A stretch of 64,000 bases of DNA from Akebia trifoliata (GCA_017979445.1 CM030707.1:21334586-21398585); one strand, 5' to 3'; counted from the first letter of the stretch, positions 42,999-54,696 are shown. Made by a program: numbers and translations. Notes: generated by a model not told the origin, from the sequence alone.

Positions 42999-44092
42999 AT
43001 GGTGGCTTATCTTTTGCTCTGGAATTCATCCATGGAGAACAAAGTAGAAGAATCAAAGCGGATAACTGAGAACAAAGGTTTGGAAGAGAGGATTACAAAA
43101 GTAAAGACTATGAAGTCGAGAGGGAGAAAGAGCAGTAAAACCTCACAGAAGAAACTTCCCCAGAGAGGATTAGGTGTTGCTCAGCTGGAGTGATTAAGGT
43201 TGCAAGAAAGGTTGAAAAAGATGCCAGAGGTCGATCAAGTTCAAACAGCTCAGAATCTCTATCCTCGGTTCCAGTTCTTCCCATTTTTAGATCCGAAGAA
43301 CGAAGTTTTAGATTCGTTTGCAAGGTTCGCTCCTGTGAACTACGGTCAGCCAAGCTCGCATTCGTAGTCTTTTGGATTTTAGCCGTACAATGGATTTGCA
43401 GGTGGGGTTACGGGTTGCTCCGGTGGAAATTCGTTGTTTCCAGGTCAGTTTCAGGTGGATCGATTACGGATCACGTCTCAAGAGCTCTCTTCAACCCAAA
43501 ATATCCATTGTTTGTCCGATCGTTGCGATATCTGTCTTAAGGTGAGAATTAGGGTTTCAGAACAAACATTTTCTTTCTTCTTTTCAATCTTTCTGTTATT
43601 AATTTTTTTTTTTGTTTTCATGTATTGAAGAAGCATATCAATGGCTAGAATTCAGGTTTTAATGGAGGGAGAACCCAATATACGGAGAAGATGATGCCGA
43701 TTGACTGTGATTTTCTCTCGGATTGAATCTTGGACGAAACAGCAACGTTGATGGATTTAAAGGTGTTAGGCGTGCTTGTCATTCTGGATTGACTGTTGAT
43801 GAGGTAAATTTTCAATCTCTCTTTCTCTCTCTAAATTTCTGAGATTGTTAATGGAAATTAATGGTAGGAAGTGGAGGTAGTAGCGGTTCATAGAAAGGAA
43901 AAGTCTGTGGGTGGCAGTAGTGTTTTAATGGAGTACGAATTCTTCCCTCACAAAGGTGGCAGTAACAGCTCTTTTAACAATGAATCCTCCATTACAGAAG
44001 CAGGAGGAGTAGCATATGCTGCAATCATGGGTGAAGCTTCTTCATCATCTAATACTAATTTGATTGATTTGTCTCTCAAGCTTTCTTGTTAG
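42999..44092 (+). pseudogene. SPOROCYTELESS-like EAR repressor (SPEAR/TIE type) pseudogene
   Basis: Members are small plant nuclear repressors that recruit TOPLESS through an EAR motif. Exon 1 (ATG 42999 or 43032 to 43541) encodes a basic stretch, then the SPL-type motif QRGLGVAQLE, then LRLQERLKK, FQFFPFLDPKNEV, and DRCDICLK before GT. The frame stays constant for 170 codons but has three stops (TGA 43191, TAG near 43365 and 43380). Exon 2 (about 43631-43803) has further TAG/TGA stops. The last exon (from about 43868) reads EVVAVHRKEKS, VLMEYEFFPHKGG and ends in NLIDLSLKLSC, an LxLxL EAR motif. A leader-like sequence precedes it, so a nearly whole gene was captured. The joins between later exons are not exact in phase. 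Family call from the paired N- and C-terminal motifs. Confidence 0.7.
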
Positions 44093-44853
44093 AAACTTAA
44101 GAGAGGTAGAAATTAAAGAAACTTACCTATATGCTTTCAGTTTTTTTTGTTCTTGCTTGAGTTAATCCAACTGAACCAAATCCAAAACACACTTTTGGTC
44201 TGCTGCATGGGTACTCTGTTCCAATAATGTGGATATCTCTATAGTACTCTGTTATTGTTCTGCTGCATGGGTACTCTGTTCCAACAACTTGCATTTGAGT
44301 AACTAAGTTGGATCTTTCAACTTTGATTGGTCTAGTAAGGTCATTTCTTAATTGGCATCGGTTAAAAGTTTTGGTTTGTGTTGGAATGTATTGTTTTATT
44401 TCCATAGCTTAGTATTGGTTTAAGTCTCAAATTAGATTAAAAATTTAAGTACCCATTTGAGAATTGAAACCAATGGTTATCCTTAATTTTTAACGGTATT
44501 AGAAGTCCAACATCATTAGTTCATAGAAGTCTACTGATTTGATAAACTACCGATGAGATCATTGAGATAAAATTTTAAGGGTGTCTCGTCCCTGAATCTC
44601 CGTAAAATTTCTCTACTATTTACTTACAAAAATTTATTGACATTGTACTTGAGCTGTATTGTTTGTATGACGAGAGATTTATGGCTTATCGCGGACTGCT
44701 AATATTGTTGTATCATTGACATTGTAAGCTAAATGTTATCGTAGTCAAGTTCATGAGGACTGCTAATATTTTTGGCTTATTGCGTTTTGTTATTGTATTT
44801 TACTCCTATTTTTAGTACTTATGTTATTAAATCTGTAAATGTTGCTTTGGCAG
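44093..44853. other. Spacer inside the composite insertion
   Basis: Includes a short direct repeat, CTGCTGCATGGGTACTCTGT, at about 44199 and 44258. It may be 3' flank of the SPEAR-like gene. No coding sequence recognised. Confidence 0.45.
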
Positions 44854-45170
44854 ATTCATTGGTTCTCTATTTTCAATTCTTTCATGATGGTTATCTTCCT
44901 CACTGGCTTGGTATCAATGATATTGATGCAAACACTTAGAAATGACTATGCAAAATATGCTCGAGAACATGATGATTTGGAGACATTGGTGACACTTCAC
45001 TTTTGTTTCAATTTTTTTTTTTTTTAATTATTTGTTGTTCATCTTGTCGGAAACTCTTAATAAATGGGTGATTATTTTCAACACATTGTCAGGAAAGAGA
45101 TGTAAGTGAAGAGTCTGGTTGGAAACTTGTACATGGGGATGTTTTTCGTCGTCCTCGCAATTTGGTTGGC
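44854..45170 (+). pseudogene. TM9 superfamily (nonaspanin) gene fragment
   Basis: Exon 44854-44998, after an AG acceptor, encodes [20 protein letters not shown] (one membrane span) then [18 protein letters not shown], ending at GT. Exon from 45093, after AG, encodes ERDVSEESGWKLVHGDVFR and stops matching at about 45170 (RPRNLV). This is the highly conserved stretch at the first transmembrane helix and following loop of endomembrane TM9SF proteins, roughly 60-70 of about 650 residues. Frame intact, splice sites intact, but only a fragment. The junction at 45170 runs into unrelated sequence. Confidence 0.85.
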
Positions 45171-45861
45171 AAGGTCTCCACAGAAGAGAGATGTCCTTTT
45201 TTATTTTCTTTTAGAAGTGTCATTGGCTATATAATTATTAATTTCTATGCTTTAATAGTTTGAATTCATGGGGAAAAAATTCCCAAAGTAGGAGAACATT
45301 CATTTTAGAGAAATTCACAATTGAAGCACATTTTGAGGTTTGTGCCATCACTGTCAGTGTGGTTGGGGACATATGCAGGGCATTGGAGGAGGTGTTGCCT
45401 TACTGTGGTTGGTTCCCACTCATTTCATTCTTTCCTCCAACACTTCGAGCACTGCCACCACCACCACCACCACACCAACTCCCCCAACACTCTCCTTTGA
45501 CCTCCTCCAACAACACTTATCTTCCAAAGATTTTCCCTAAAGTTGATGAAGAAAATCATTTTTCTTAGGAAAGATGATTCTTTGTAATTTCTTGTGTTAT
45601 TTGAACATTAGGTAATAATAGTTTGCTCTTTTGTTTGGCTAAGTGTGGCTGTTAATTAGCCGATAAGTGATAACAGAGAATAGCAACAGTAACTAGACTG
45701 AAATTTATATAAACTAGTAAATTAGCATCCCTCTTGTTGTTTCTTATGTGTAGAGATTATTAGTTGAGCTAGTGTATTTACTCAGCTTACCCACTAAAAA
45801 AAGAGGTTAATTAGCATTTTTATTTTCCTAATGGGTCATTTTTATTCTTGTTTCCAAACAG
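45171..45861 (+). other. Unassigned stretch in the composite insertion, possible further gene fragment
   Basis: Open frames at 45260-45568 and 45340-45540 run over a (CCA)n tract (45456-45476) giving Pro- or Thr-rich peptides. I cannot assign them. GC content and complexity are higher than in neighbouring spacer, so captured sequence is possible. Confidence 0.3.
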
Positions 45862-46632
45862 CCATGGATATTTACTTTGAGTTTGCTTGGGCTTACTCCA
45901 CTTGCTGAAAGAGTTAGCTTTCTCACTGAGTAAGTCTTCATTTTTGTTTTAATTTTTTGCTAATCAAGCAAAGAATTGTATGTTTAAATATAAATTTTGA
46001 TTTTTCTTTTAATGGATTTTTGTTTAATTTTCTATTACTTTTGTAGACAACTTGCGTATTATACTGGTCCAACAGGTATTTTCTACCAACACTCTCTCTC
46101 TCTCTTATTTTGGAAATTGAAATGGTGATTTATAATTCTTTGAATTTGCAGTTGGGGAGCTTCTTAATGCAACATGTGGTAATGCAACAGAGCTAATAAT
46201 AGCATTATTTGCTCTATATGATAGAAAAGTTGATGTGGTGAAGTACTCTCTCTTGGGTTCCATCATATCAAACCTTCTTCTTGTTCTTGGGACATCTCTC
46301 TTTTGTGGAGGCCTAGCCAACCTCAAAAAAGAACAAAAATATGATAGAGTAAGACCCATCACTAATCAATTCATCACAATTAAACCCAATTCATAGTAGT
46401 TTGTAATTTCATCACATGTCTTTATTGATTTAACAGAAGCAAGCCGACGTAAATTCACAACTCCTATTGCTCGGCTTGTTGTGCCACTTGCTGCCATTGA
46501 TGTTTAGATACACAACTATTACAGCCAGTGAGACTATCGGCTCCACTCTCCTGTTTTTGAGGGCAAGTAGCATCGTCTTGTTGATTGTGTACATAGCTTA
46601 TCTCTTCTTCCAATTGAAGACACATCGAATAT
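45862..46632 (+). pseudogene. Vacuolar cation/proton exchanger (CAX) gene fragment
   Basis: CAX proteins exchange Ca2+ or other cations for protons at the tonoplast. Four exons with GT-AG borders: 45862-45929 ([19 protein letters not shown]), 46047-46075 (QLAYYTGPT), 46152-46348 ([20 protein letters not shown], the conserved GNA.E cation-binding helix; [20 protein letters not shown]), 46437-about 46632 (QADVNSQLLLLGLLCHLLP; AYLFFQLKTHR). Phases agree across all joins and I see no stop. This is about a third of a CAX protein, around the first half of the transporter core. It runs directly into the WD40 fragment. Confidence 0.88.
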
Positions 46633-46648
46633 ATTTCTCTCTTTGTAG

Positions 46649-47061
46649 GTGGTGGGGAATCTAAGAGGACACTTAGACTATTCCTTTGCATCAGCATGGC
46701 ACCTAGATGGGCGGATCCTTGCCAACGGAAATCAGGACACTACATGCAGGTTGTGGGACATAAGGAATCTATCGCAATCCCTGGGTGTACTTAAAGGAAG
46801 AATGGGTGCAATAAGAGGCATTAAGTTCACTTTAGATGGCAGGTTTATAGCCATGGCCGAACCAGCAGACTTTGTTCACATCTATGATACACAATCTGGG
46901 TATAGCCAAAGACAGGAGATTGATCTTTTTGGGGAGATTGCAGGGATATCAACAGCCCAAACACTGAGGCTCTTTTTGTTGGAGTGGCAGGTCGTACCTA
47001 TGGAAGCCTATTGGAATTTAACAAGCGTTGTCGTAACCTATATCTGGACTCCATATTCTGA
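46649..47061 (+). pseudogene. WD40-repeat protein gene, 3' fragment
   Basis: After an AG acceptor the frame reads VVGNLRGHLDYSFASAWH, DGRILANGNQDTTCRLWDIR, then MGAIRGIKFTLDGRF and DFVHIYDTQSGYSQRQEID, ending FGEIAGIS. This is two to three WD repeats (GH...WD) of a plant WD40 protein related to the uncharacterised C2A9.03-like group. Near 46950 a 1-bp deletion shifts the frame. The original C-terminus is still readable in the next frame (EALFVGVAGRTYGSLLEF, NLYLDSIF, TGA at 47059-47061). So the true 3' end and some 3' flank were captured. The CAX-WD40 junction at about 46633-46648 could splice or read through as a chimera. Confidence 0.85.
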
Positions 47062-47239
47062 CTAAACGCTTCTTTTTTATATCAACCTTGTAATACTAAT
47101 ACAGGATGTAAATAGATGTACATGTACATGCTCGCTAAGGTTTCAACCTGCCATATGTAGGAATGTGTTTTGTGGTTGGTTGCAATTAGAGTTACTTTTT
47201 GGACTTCCAGATTGGGCGAGTCCTAGTAGGGGACCGAAT

Positions 47240-47522
47240 ATTTTTTTTAAAAAAAGAATAGCCTATAGCGACGGTCGGCGAGCGTAGCTAAAGGCTTAAA
47301 ATAATTTTTTTAATAAAATACCCTATAGTGACGGCCAATAGTGGCTGTCGCTATAAGTTCATATTTGCGACGGGGTGTTCCTCTATAGCGACGATCTCTG
47401 ACCGTCGCTATATCCCTAAATTCTATGATTTTTAACTGTCGAATATTTTTTCGACAAAGTCAAATTCGTTGGACCAATTCGACGGTTTTGGACCGTCGAA
47501 TTTTTAAAATTTTCACGTAGTG
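47240..47522. mobile_element. CACTA subterminal repeats and right terminus
   Basis: Inverted motifs: CTATAGCGACGGTCGG, TATAGTGACGGCC with GGCTGTCGCTATA, CTATAGCGACGATC with GACCGTCGCTATA, TTCGACGGTTTTGGACCGTC. The end is TTTTCACGTAGTG, then the TGA flank. Confidence 0.65.
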
Positions 47523-49399
47523 TGACTTAGTGGGGATTAATTTTCTAATCAATTGTTGAATGACACGAATTATTTTAAGATTCAAGTCAAATCAGATTCA
47601 GGTTGCTCACAATGCTAAACCAACTCTGAAACTGAAGATCAGATTTGAACCGGAAGAAAGTATAGCAACTTCAAGTTGGAAAACATCGTGGGAGAACCAT
47701 GGCGTCCAAACTTAGCATCGTTCTTATAGTTTTCGGAAGGACAATGCTAACTTCAACCCTCCATCAACATGTCCGTTGGGATGTTAGGGAGTTACGGACT
47801 CTCCAAGAAAAATGTATCCCTAGGAAAAAGTGTATTAATCCTTAGAAGATTGAATCCCATCTTCAGGAAATCAGCATTTTTCATCTGATCCTAACTGTCT
47901 TGTTGATGGACAACCTCAATCATGGGTTGAGGCTAGAAATGTCCTTATCAGAATGATCACATTTCATGCATAATTGGGATTCCAATGATGACAAGACTTT
48001 GGAAATCATTGCTAAAAGTATTACTAATAATTATTATAAAAATCATATAGAAAAAGAGATTTTTTTCTTGATTAATTGGATAATTGACTTGCATAAATTT
48101 TTTTTGATTTACATGGGTGTCAATGGATACCTATTTAGTTGAAATCGAACCAAAAGAAAATATCCCGATTTTAGATCTCTTTTTATTGGAACAGATTAAA
48201 ATTGGGTCTCTTAGAATCAAATTAATTGAGAGCTGGAATCGATACAAATCAAACCTGATTAAGAAGTAAATTTTTGATAGTTTCGATTTTTGATCCATTA
48301 ATTTGATAAACGAAACTGAAATCAATAGATACCAAAACCAATTCAATTTAATGATTCTGATTCATTTAGGAGTGGAACCATAACCAAAACATTGACACCA
48401 ATGGAAACCAAAACCGATTAAATTTAATGCTTCTATTCCTTTAGGAGCTGAACCATTGACATCCCACATTTCACAAAAAGTTTCAAGTCACCATCGAAAG
48501 ATATCATGTGTCTCAAGAAAGATTTAATTTTACAGAAAAAAAAAGGAATAAAGAATAAAAAAAAATCAGGGAAAAAGGAATCTTCGCCGTTGTTGAAATG
48601 CGTCAAATCTATATAATAAAATGTAATGGTCTTTTTCCCAATGTTTATCCCCCACATAAGTGGAGATTGGGATTTAATCACCTCATGAATCTTGAGGAAT
48701 AATTTCAATTTTATTCCTTTTTTTCATTCTTTTACAAGAATAACTGCCCTTCAATTTTATTGTATTTTCTCTTCTATCATTTTTCAATAATACTCCTTTC
48801 AAAATTTTTTATTTTATTTTTGCTTTTAACCTTCTGTCACTTTTTCATTAATGTCCTTATAACTTTGTTGTCTTCCCCTTGGTTACCTAATTCATTGGCT
48901 AGGTACTGAATTGAGAATTGATTCGAACCAAACCAGTTCGCAATACAGTTTGCTCGCAGTTCATGAAATGTAGGGAACTCAACGAACTATTTTTTCTTAT
49001 TCTTTTTTACCTGCCCTTCCCTCCGCATGTTGATAATGTTTGAGACATCCCACTAAAATTTTAAACTAACAGCATGTCCCTTTGACCTTGGTCTTCATGA
49101 ATAGATTGATGAAAAATAACTAAATACCCTCATCTTCAATCTATTTTTCACCTACTCTTATCTTGAACCTTCAAATGCACTCACCTGTCTACCCCTACGA
49201 ATTGGGTTCATTTTCGAGTAGTGAATCACAAACGCAAATTCGAACCAAGTGACCCACAAATCAAGTAACATAGGTCTTTCCTCTTTTACCTGCTTAACCC
49301 TAACTATTAGGAACCGACAAACTCTAGCTCCAATTAAGACGAAAGTGAAGTTAATGCACACTTTGTTTCAAGTCACAAACAACCTGCTGTCTAACTACA
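47523..49399. other. Duplicated spacer, copy 2, with hAT-like element
   Basis: Parallels 14079-15489. A hAT-like element at 48112-48455 (ATGGGTGTCAATGGATACC ... CATTGACACC) matches that at 14661. 48460-48850 holds extra AT-rich sequence not seen in copy 1. No gene. Confidence 0.5.
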
Positions 49400-49549
49400 G
49401 ACATGTATCATGGATAGAACCGGGACAAAACTAACTCTCACATTCACTTACTTGCCAAGTCATAAGAGAACACTTTGTTTGCATGGGATGGACATGGCAG
49501 AGGTTTTGCTGACGTTGGTCTTCACTTGTTTTGTGAAGGGTATGGGCCT
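49400..49549 (+). pseudogene. ELIP pseudogene D, truncated by the copia insertion
   Basis: Parallel to pseudogene C: part of the transit peptide, then GMDMAE, then a jump to VFTCFVKG just before the LTR. It keeps a transit-peptide stretch (ACATGTATCATGGATAGAAC) that C has lost, whereas C keeps the ATG region. Both share the large internal deletion and the copia junction at the same ELIP base, so these predate the duplication. Confidence 0.75.
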
Positions 49550-50556
49550 TGTTGCTGGAATTTTTTAAAATAAATTATTATTTTTGTGATTTTGTTATTG
49601 ATTTTTCTAAAGGTAGAAATTTGGGGATTTTTGTGTAAAAGGTTTAATTCCACATTGCTCACAAGTAAGAATGTACGATACCTAATAAGGAGCAAACAAA
49701 GTTAATTATCTTTGTATCATATCTTTATAGTTTTGATCCTGTGCTTTGTGGTGATGCTTTGTGCGCGCGTCGTGTGAAAGGGCGATTAGGTACTTAAGGT
49801 GCCCTTTGCACTTTGCATCATCATGAGGAACTGAGGAGCCTTAAAATTTTCAAGATTTGAAGGCATCGAACGGTTGTGATTGATCTGTCACGTCTGATGG
49901 ATTGTGTGTGATCTATACCCCATGATCACACAAGTATCCGATCAAATACGATGGATCAAATTAGTGTCCGATCGAGAATGATCGGATGCATTAGATCAAG
50001 TTAGTACCTGATCAAGATTGATCAGGTATATTGATTTGTTATTGGTATCTAATCAGGGACCATCATAACTGTTTTATCACACATATTCAATTAATAGGTG
50101 TTGATCATAAGGCACGAGAAACATACCTTTGATAGGGTGCAATCTGGATCATTAGATATAAGATCAGATATGATCCAACGACCCTTGAATTAAGAGATAT
50201 TGAATCATGAATCTTAGTCAATAGACACATAAATGGTTATAAAAAGTCAACCAAAAATCAAATTTTTTCACCAAATTTTTTTTGTGCTCTCCTACAAGCT
50301 TAAGAATTTGGGATCTTCAATTTCTAAATAATCCCTAAGTGTTTTAGGTTGAATCAGATTGTATAAAATTCAATTTAATAACTTGAGTGTAGTGTTTTCT
50401 GTATCCTGAAGGCAATTATTCTTAGACCTTAGGTGCATTGTGGTTCTCACTAGTATGAAAGAAAATTGTCTAAAAGAGATCGAATCTTGATTCGAGCCTT
50501 GAAGTCCTAACATCCTTTTCATCGAATTATTCCATTTTCGTACACATTTTTCAATA
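49550..50556 (+). repeat. 5' LTR of copia 2, uninterrupted
   Basis: 1007 bp; the least disturbed 5' LTR in the window, TGTTGCTGGAATTTTTT to TTTTCAATA. It shows that the stretch 15760-17287 in copy 1 is foreign. Confidence 0.8.
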
Positions 50557-50580
50557 ATTTTAGACAATTTTCTAATTCAA

Positions 50581-51420
50581 TGATGACATCAACTTTTTAG
50601 TCTCAACAAGTAATGAATCAAGATTTCTCTTGTCTGGACGGTTTTGATGGACAACATTTTACTCGGTGGCAGCAAAAAAGTTATCTTCTTCTTCACCACA
50701 CTCAGCATTGCCTACATCCTAAAAGATGACATTAAAACTATTCCCGAGACAACCCCTAAAGATAGTATTGAATTAAGAGAAAAACGAAATAAAATAAAGA
50801 CCGATGACTTCCTTTGCAAGAACCACATTCTGAATGCACTCTTCAACTCAATATATGACATCTACCCCATCATAGGCTTAGCTAAGGAACTCTGGAAAAT
50901 TTTGGTGAACAAACATAAAATAAATAGGCAAGTAATCCACATTTTCTAATTAGTAATTATTTCGATTTTAAGATGTCCAACGACAAATAGGTTCTATCCC
51001 AAGTACATGAACTACAATTGATTGTTGAGAATCTCAAAATTGCTAGGATCGATCTTCCAAAAGAATTTCAAGTGGGGACTGTTATTTCAAAGATTCCTTA
51101 ATCTTGAAAAGGTTATAAGAAAAATATGAAACATGAGGAGAAGAAGTACACATTAGAATCTCTTCAATGTCATTTGTGTATAAAAGAAGATACCCATAAT
51201 AGAGAACACAAAGATGACTAATCTAAGAGATCCAAAGTAAACTCAGTTGAGGGTGATTAGCCCAAGAAAATTTATTCAAGGTGAAAATCTAAGAAGACTG
51301 CTTCCTTCAAAAAGAAAAATGATAAGAACAAGAAGAAGAAAAATAAGTGTTTTTATTGTAATAAGCCTGATCATTATGCACGAGAATGCCAATATTGAAA
51401 GATATAATTCAAGAAAGAGA
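50581..51420 (+). pseudogene. copia 2 gag remnant
   Basis: Reads FDG, then FFTTLSIAYILKDDIKTIPE, CKNHILNALFNSIYDIYPI and the intact zinc knuckle CFYCNKPDHYAREC near 51350. In-frame stops between these blocks. Confidence 0.75.
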
Positions 51421-51487
51421 TAAATGCGATAGTGACTGAGGATTTAATGGTTGTAACAATTCCTATGCTCATCCATAAGTCAATATT

Positions 51488-52490
51488 GTGTTAAACAACA
51501 TTGGTTGGTGGATTGACATTGGAGCAATAGAAAACTTCTACAATGATAGGAGACTTTACACAAGTTATGTAACTTGTAGAGAAGGTACAAAAATGAAAAT
51601 GGCCAACAATGCTCTTTCCAACATTATCAGGGTTGGATCCATAAAGCTTAAATTCACTTTTAGAAAGACTATCTATCTTGTCAACGTCTTTCATATTCTA
51701 GATATCACCAAAAATCTTATCCCAGGAAACCTACTTAATAAGTCTGATTTCAAATTAGTGTATAAATCAAATATGCTTACTTTATCCAAGAATTGTGTAT
51801 TTATTGGTTATAGATATTCTTGTAAAGGCATTATTCACCTAAATAGATAATAAAAATCATTTTTTTTGTTTATATTATTGATTCTTTATGTTTATGATAT
51901 GATAGATTATGACACATTAATTATGATTCAATTATAAGTATGAATAATCTAGGTCTTAATTCTAAATTTAATTTAGAAATTTTTTCTAAATGTCAAATCT
52001 GTGTTCAATCTAGGATATCTAATAAATCTTTTAAATCTATTGAAAGAACTTTTATCATTTTAAAATTCATTCGTAATAATGTTTGTGACATTAAAAATCA
52101 AACACGTGGAGGTAACAAATACATTGTTACCTTTATTACTGATTATTCAAGGTACACTTATATTTACTTGATGAAAATCAAAGATGAGGTTTTCAAGAAA
52201 TTTTGAGTCTTTAAGGCAAATGTTGAAAATTTGCTTAATTATAAAATTAAGATTCTGCATTTTGATAGAGGTGATGAGTACTATCTAATTGAGTTTATTA
52301 ATTTTTGTGAAACTCGTGGCATTATTCATCAAGTTACGATTTCTTACATACCGCAACAAAATGGATTTGCAAAAAAAAAAAAAAAACATAATCTTAGTTG
52401 AAATAGTAAATGCTATGATTATTAGTTCATGTTTATCTTATTCATTAATGGCTGAAGCTATTTTGTTTGTTTGTTACATTTAAAATAGAG
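51488..52490 (+). pseudogene. copia 2 protease and integrase remnants
   Basis: WWIDIGAIENFYNDRR (protease, active-site Ser/Thr changed to Ile). The frame 51488-51850 extends through the pre-integrase linker. The frame 51940-52206 has a CQICVQSRISNKSF zinc-like tail and IVTFITDYSRYTYIYLMK. HFDRGDEYY (about 52258) and IPQQNGFA correspond to later integrase motifs. Broken by stops. Confidence 0.75.
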
Positions 52491-53344
52491 TTCTTACAAA
52501 GAAACATAATGTTACAACTTATGAACTCTATTTCAAAAGGAATCATAATCTAAGTCATCTCAAAATTTATGGGTGTTTGCCAATATAAGAAAATCTATCT
52601 CTAGGAGACCAAAGTTAGGAGTTAGAATTTACAAGTGTGTTTATTGATTATTCCTATAATAACCTTATTATTTTCTTGACATGGACATTGGTGATATCAT
52701 TGAATTTGTGGATGTAAATTTTTTTTAGGATTTGACTAAGTCAAGTCTTCATGAATTTACTTCTAAAAATTCTATTCCCAAACATGTTCTTCAACCTATT
52801 CAATATAATACTAGTGGTGACCTAGGTTCTAATCATAAATAAGATCCTGAACCTATGAGGAGTAAGAGACCTAAAGTTGAACGCACATTTGGACCCAACT
52901 ATTTGGTTTATCTCATTGAAGAAGATAAAAATAAAGTCAAGAATGTTATCAGGTTCGTTTTATATGTAGAAGGAAATGAACCATCGACATTTTATGAGAC
53001 TTGAACTCTAAAGATTCATTCTTTTGGAAATAGGCAACTAATGCTGAGATGAACTCTATTATCTCAAATCAAACTTGGGTACTCTCAAACTTACCCCCAC
53101 GTGCAAAACTAATCAAGTGTAAGTGGATTTTATCGAAAAAATTGCATGCTAATGGACCGATAAATAAATTTAAAACTAGATTAGTTGATAAGAATTTTAA
53201 ACAGAGATATGACAGATTATTTTGACACTTATGCTCCACTAGCTCAAATATCATATATTTGACTATTTATTTATCTTGTTTTTATTTATAAAATGGTTGT
53301 CCGTTAAATGGATGTAAAACCAACTTTTCTAAATGGTGATGTAG
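52491..53344 (+). pseudogene. copia 2 reverse transcriptase start
   Basis: Remnants parallel to 20090-20856; tracts for A..AEMNSIISNQTWVLS (about 53040) and CKWILSKK. Stops throughout; interrupted after the MDVK tract. Confidence 0.6.
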
Positions 53345-54694
53345 ATACGTGAACTTCGAAATCTTTGAGAATATTTGAGCTCATCTACACGAGTTTAGGA
53401 GTCGCTACCATTCAATTAAAGTGTGAATGGGAACTATAAAAATATTTTTAAAATCTATTTGTCTTGGCTTGTAGTGACACGCGTATCCAAAGGATAAGGG
53501 GAAAAGGTCTATTTAGAAAACTAAGGAAATGAGATTGAGTTGAAGGACAAGGAAGGTGTTATGCACATTGTCTCTTCTATCCTAAGATAATCACCTATAG
53601 ATTGATCAAAGGTTAACTAAAAATTCATTTTTTTAATTTTTGAAAATAAAGGGAATTGTAGAGAAAATTTAAGTAAAATCAATTATAATCTAATTTTAGA
53701 AAAATAAAAATTAAGTTAGTAAACAAACTAAAAATGAAAGTAGGTACTTGTTGGAAATTTTAGTGAATCTAGGACTTTGGTGGAAATCCACTTGGATTCC
53801 ACCATTTTGAACCTCAAAGCATTTTTAAAAGCTTATGTGCTTAGTTAAGAATTTTTTTGTTAGTTTAGCCCTTAGAAACATCAATGAATTAGACACCACC
53901 ATTAGAGGATTAGGGACCTTTATGCATGGTTGTGTTCCGTGTGGGACTATCTTTGTTGGTTAAAGGATTCTAGATATGGATCTAAAGGAATCCACACCCT
54001 AACTCAGAACCCTTTTAAATTGTGGTGTGTGCAAAATTGTGTATGAATGGGATGGACTTATCAAGAGAAGATTACTTTCTAAGAGGGTTTACTCTCTAGT
54101 TCTATTTCCATCAAAGAACAAAAAGTAAACTATTTACTCTAAAAATTAAATAACAACTGCTTTAAGAATTTAAATTGCATAAAAATAAATGAAATCAAAT
54201 GCAATATATTCTAATGCTCTCAAGGAGCTTATTGAGAGCTTATAGAGGGAGACTATTTCTAGGAGGTTTTACTCTCTACCCCCACGTCTTAAGCTAAGTT
54301 AGTAAGTCTACAAATCTACATTTATTGAAATTAAAGAAAACAACAAAACAAAGTTACTTAGAAGTAAAGAAAATAATTATATGAAAGTAGGGAGATGGAA
54401 AAGAGAATATTACATAAAAGAAAACTAAAATTTAAATCTACTCCCCGCATTAGTCTCTTCTGCTTCTTCTTTTTGGTTAGAACTTTTTGGGTGTTTGAGA
54501 AAGGATTTGGATAGAATTTAGGTAGGCTAGAGGATTTTGAATAGAAAAAATGATAAAATTTTATACCACTTGAACTTTTTTTCTCTTTGCCTTGAATGGG
54601 TCTCCTATTTATAGGGTTTTGAGAGATTTTTTAGGATAAATTGATCATAAATCTTTAAAATCCCAATAACTTCATTAAAACCTTCATAAAAAAT
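53345..54694. mobile_element. Gypsy-type LTR, truncated copy
   Basis: Parallels 20857-21415 and 23083-23895 without the LINE, giving the LINE empty site. Truncated at 54694 by the deletion that joins it to AKR IV. Confidence 0.5.
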
Positions 54695-54696
54695 CA

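Larger units (their letters stand above)
42640..47522 (+). mobile_element. Composite insertion carrying four host-gene fragments (Pack-CACTA candidate)
   Basis: 4883 bp present in copy 2 and absent from copy 1, where the empty site CCTATTGACTTAG is preserved (14070-14082). Flanks are CCTATTGA on the left and TGACTTAG on the right, so TGA is a 3-bp target duplication, the length made by CACTA transposons. The right end has inverted motifs (GACGGT...ACCGTC, TCGACGG...CCGTCGA) and finishes TTTTCACGTAGTG, matching the terminus at 236-249. The left end shows no CACTA motif; it opens with a palindrome (CCTATTGATCAATAGG). Cargo on the + strand: SPEAR-like, TM9SF, CAX and WD40 fragments, with introns and splice sites, hence copied from genomic DNA. 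No transposase. Confidence 0.65.
49550..53344 (+). mobile_element. Ty1/copia retrotransposon 2 (duplicate of copia 1, 3' end deleted)
   Basis: Same insertion as 15652-27252, carried by the segmental duplication. It has the 5' LTR, gag, protease, integrase and the RT start. RT is interrupted at the same base by the gypsy-type LTR, and everything from there to AKR III exon 2 of copy 1 (RT end, 3' LTR, AKR exon 1) is deleted at the join near 54695. Confidence 0.8.

Noticed and set aside
43190..43540. 116-residue frame as an independent gene
   Set aside because: It is another frame of the SPEAR-like exon 1, whose own frame matches the family.
45260..45568. Proline-rich host protein
   Set aside because: Driven by a (CCA)n tract, with two competing frames and no recognisable neighbours; left as unassigned.
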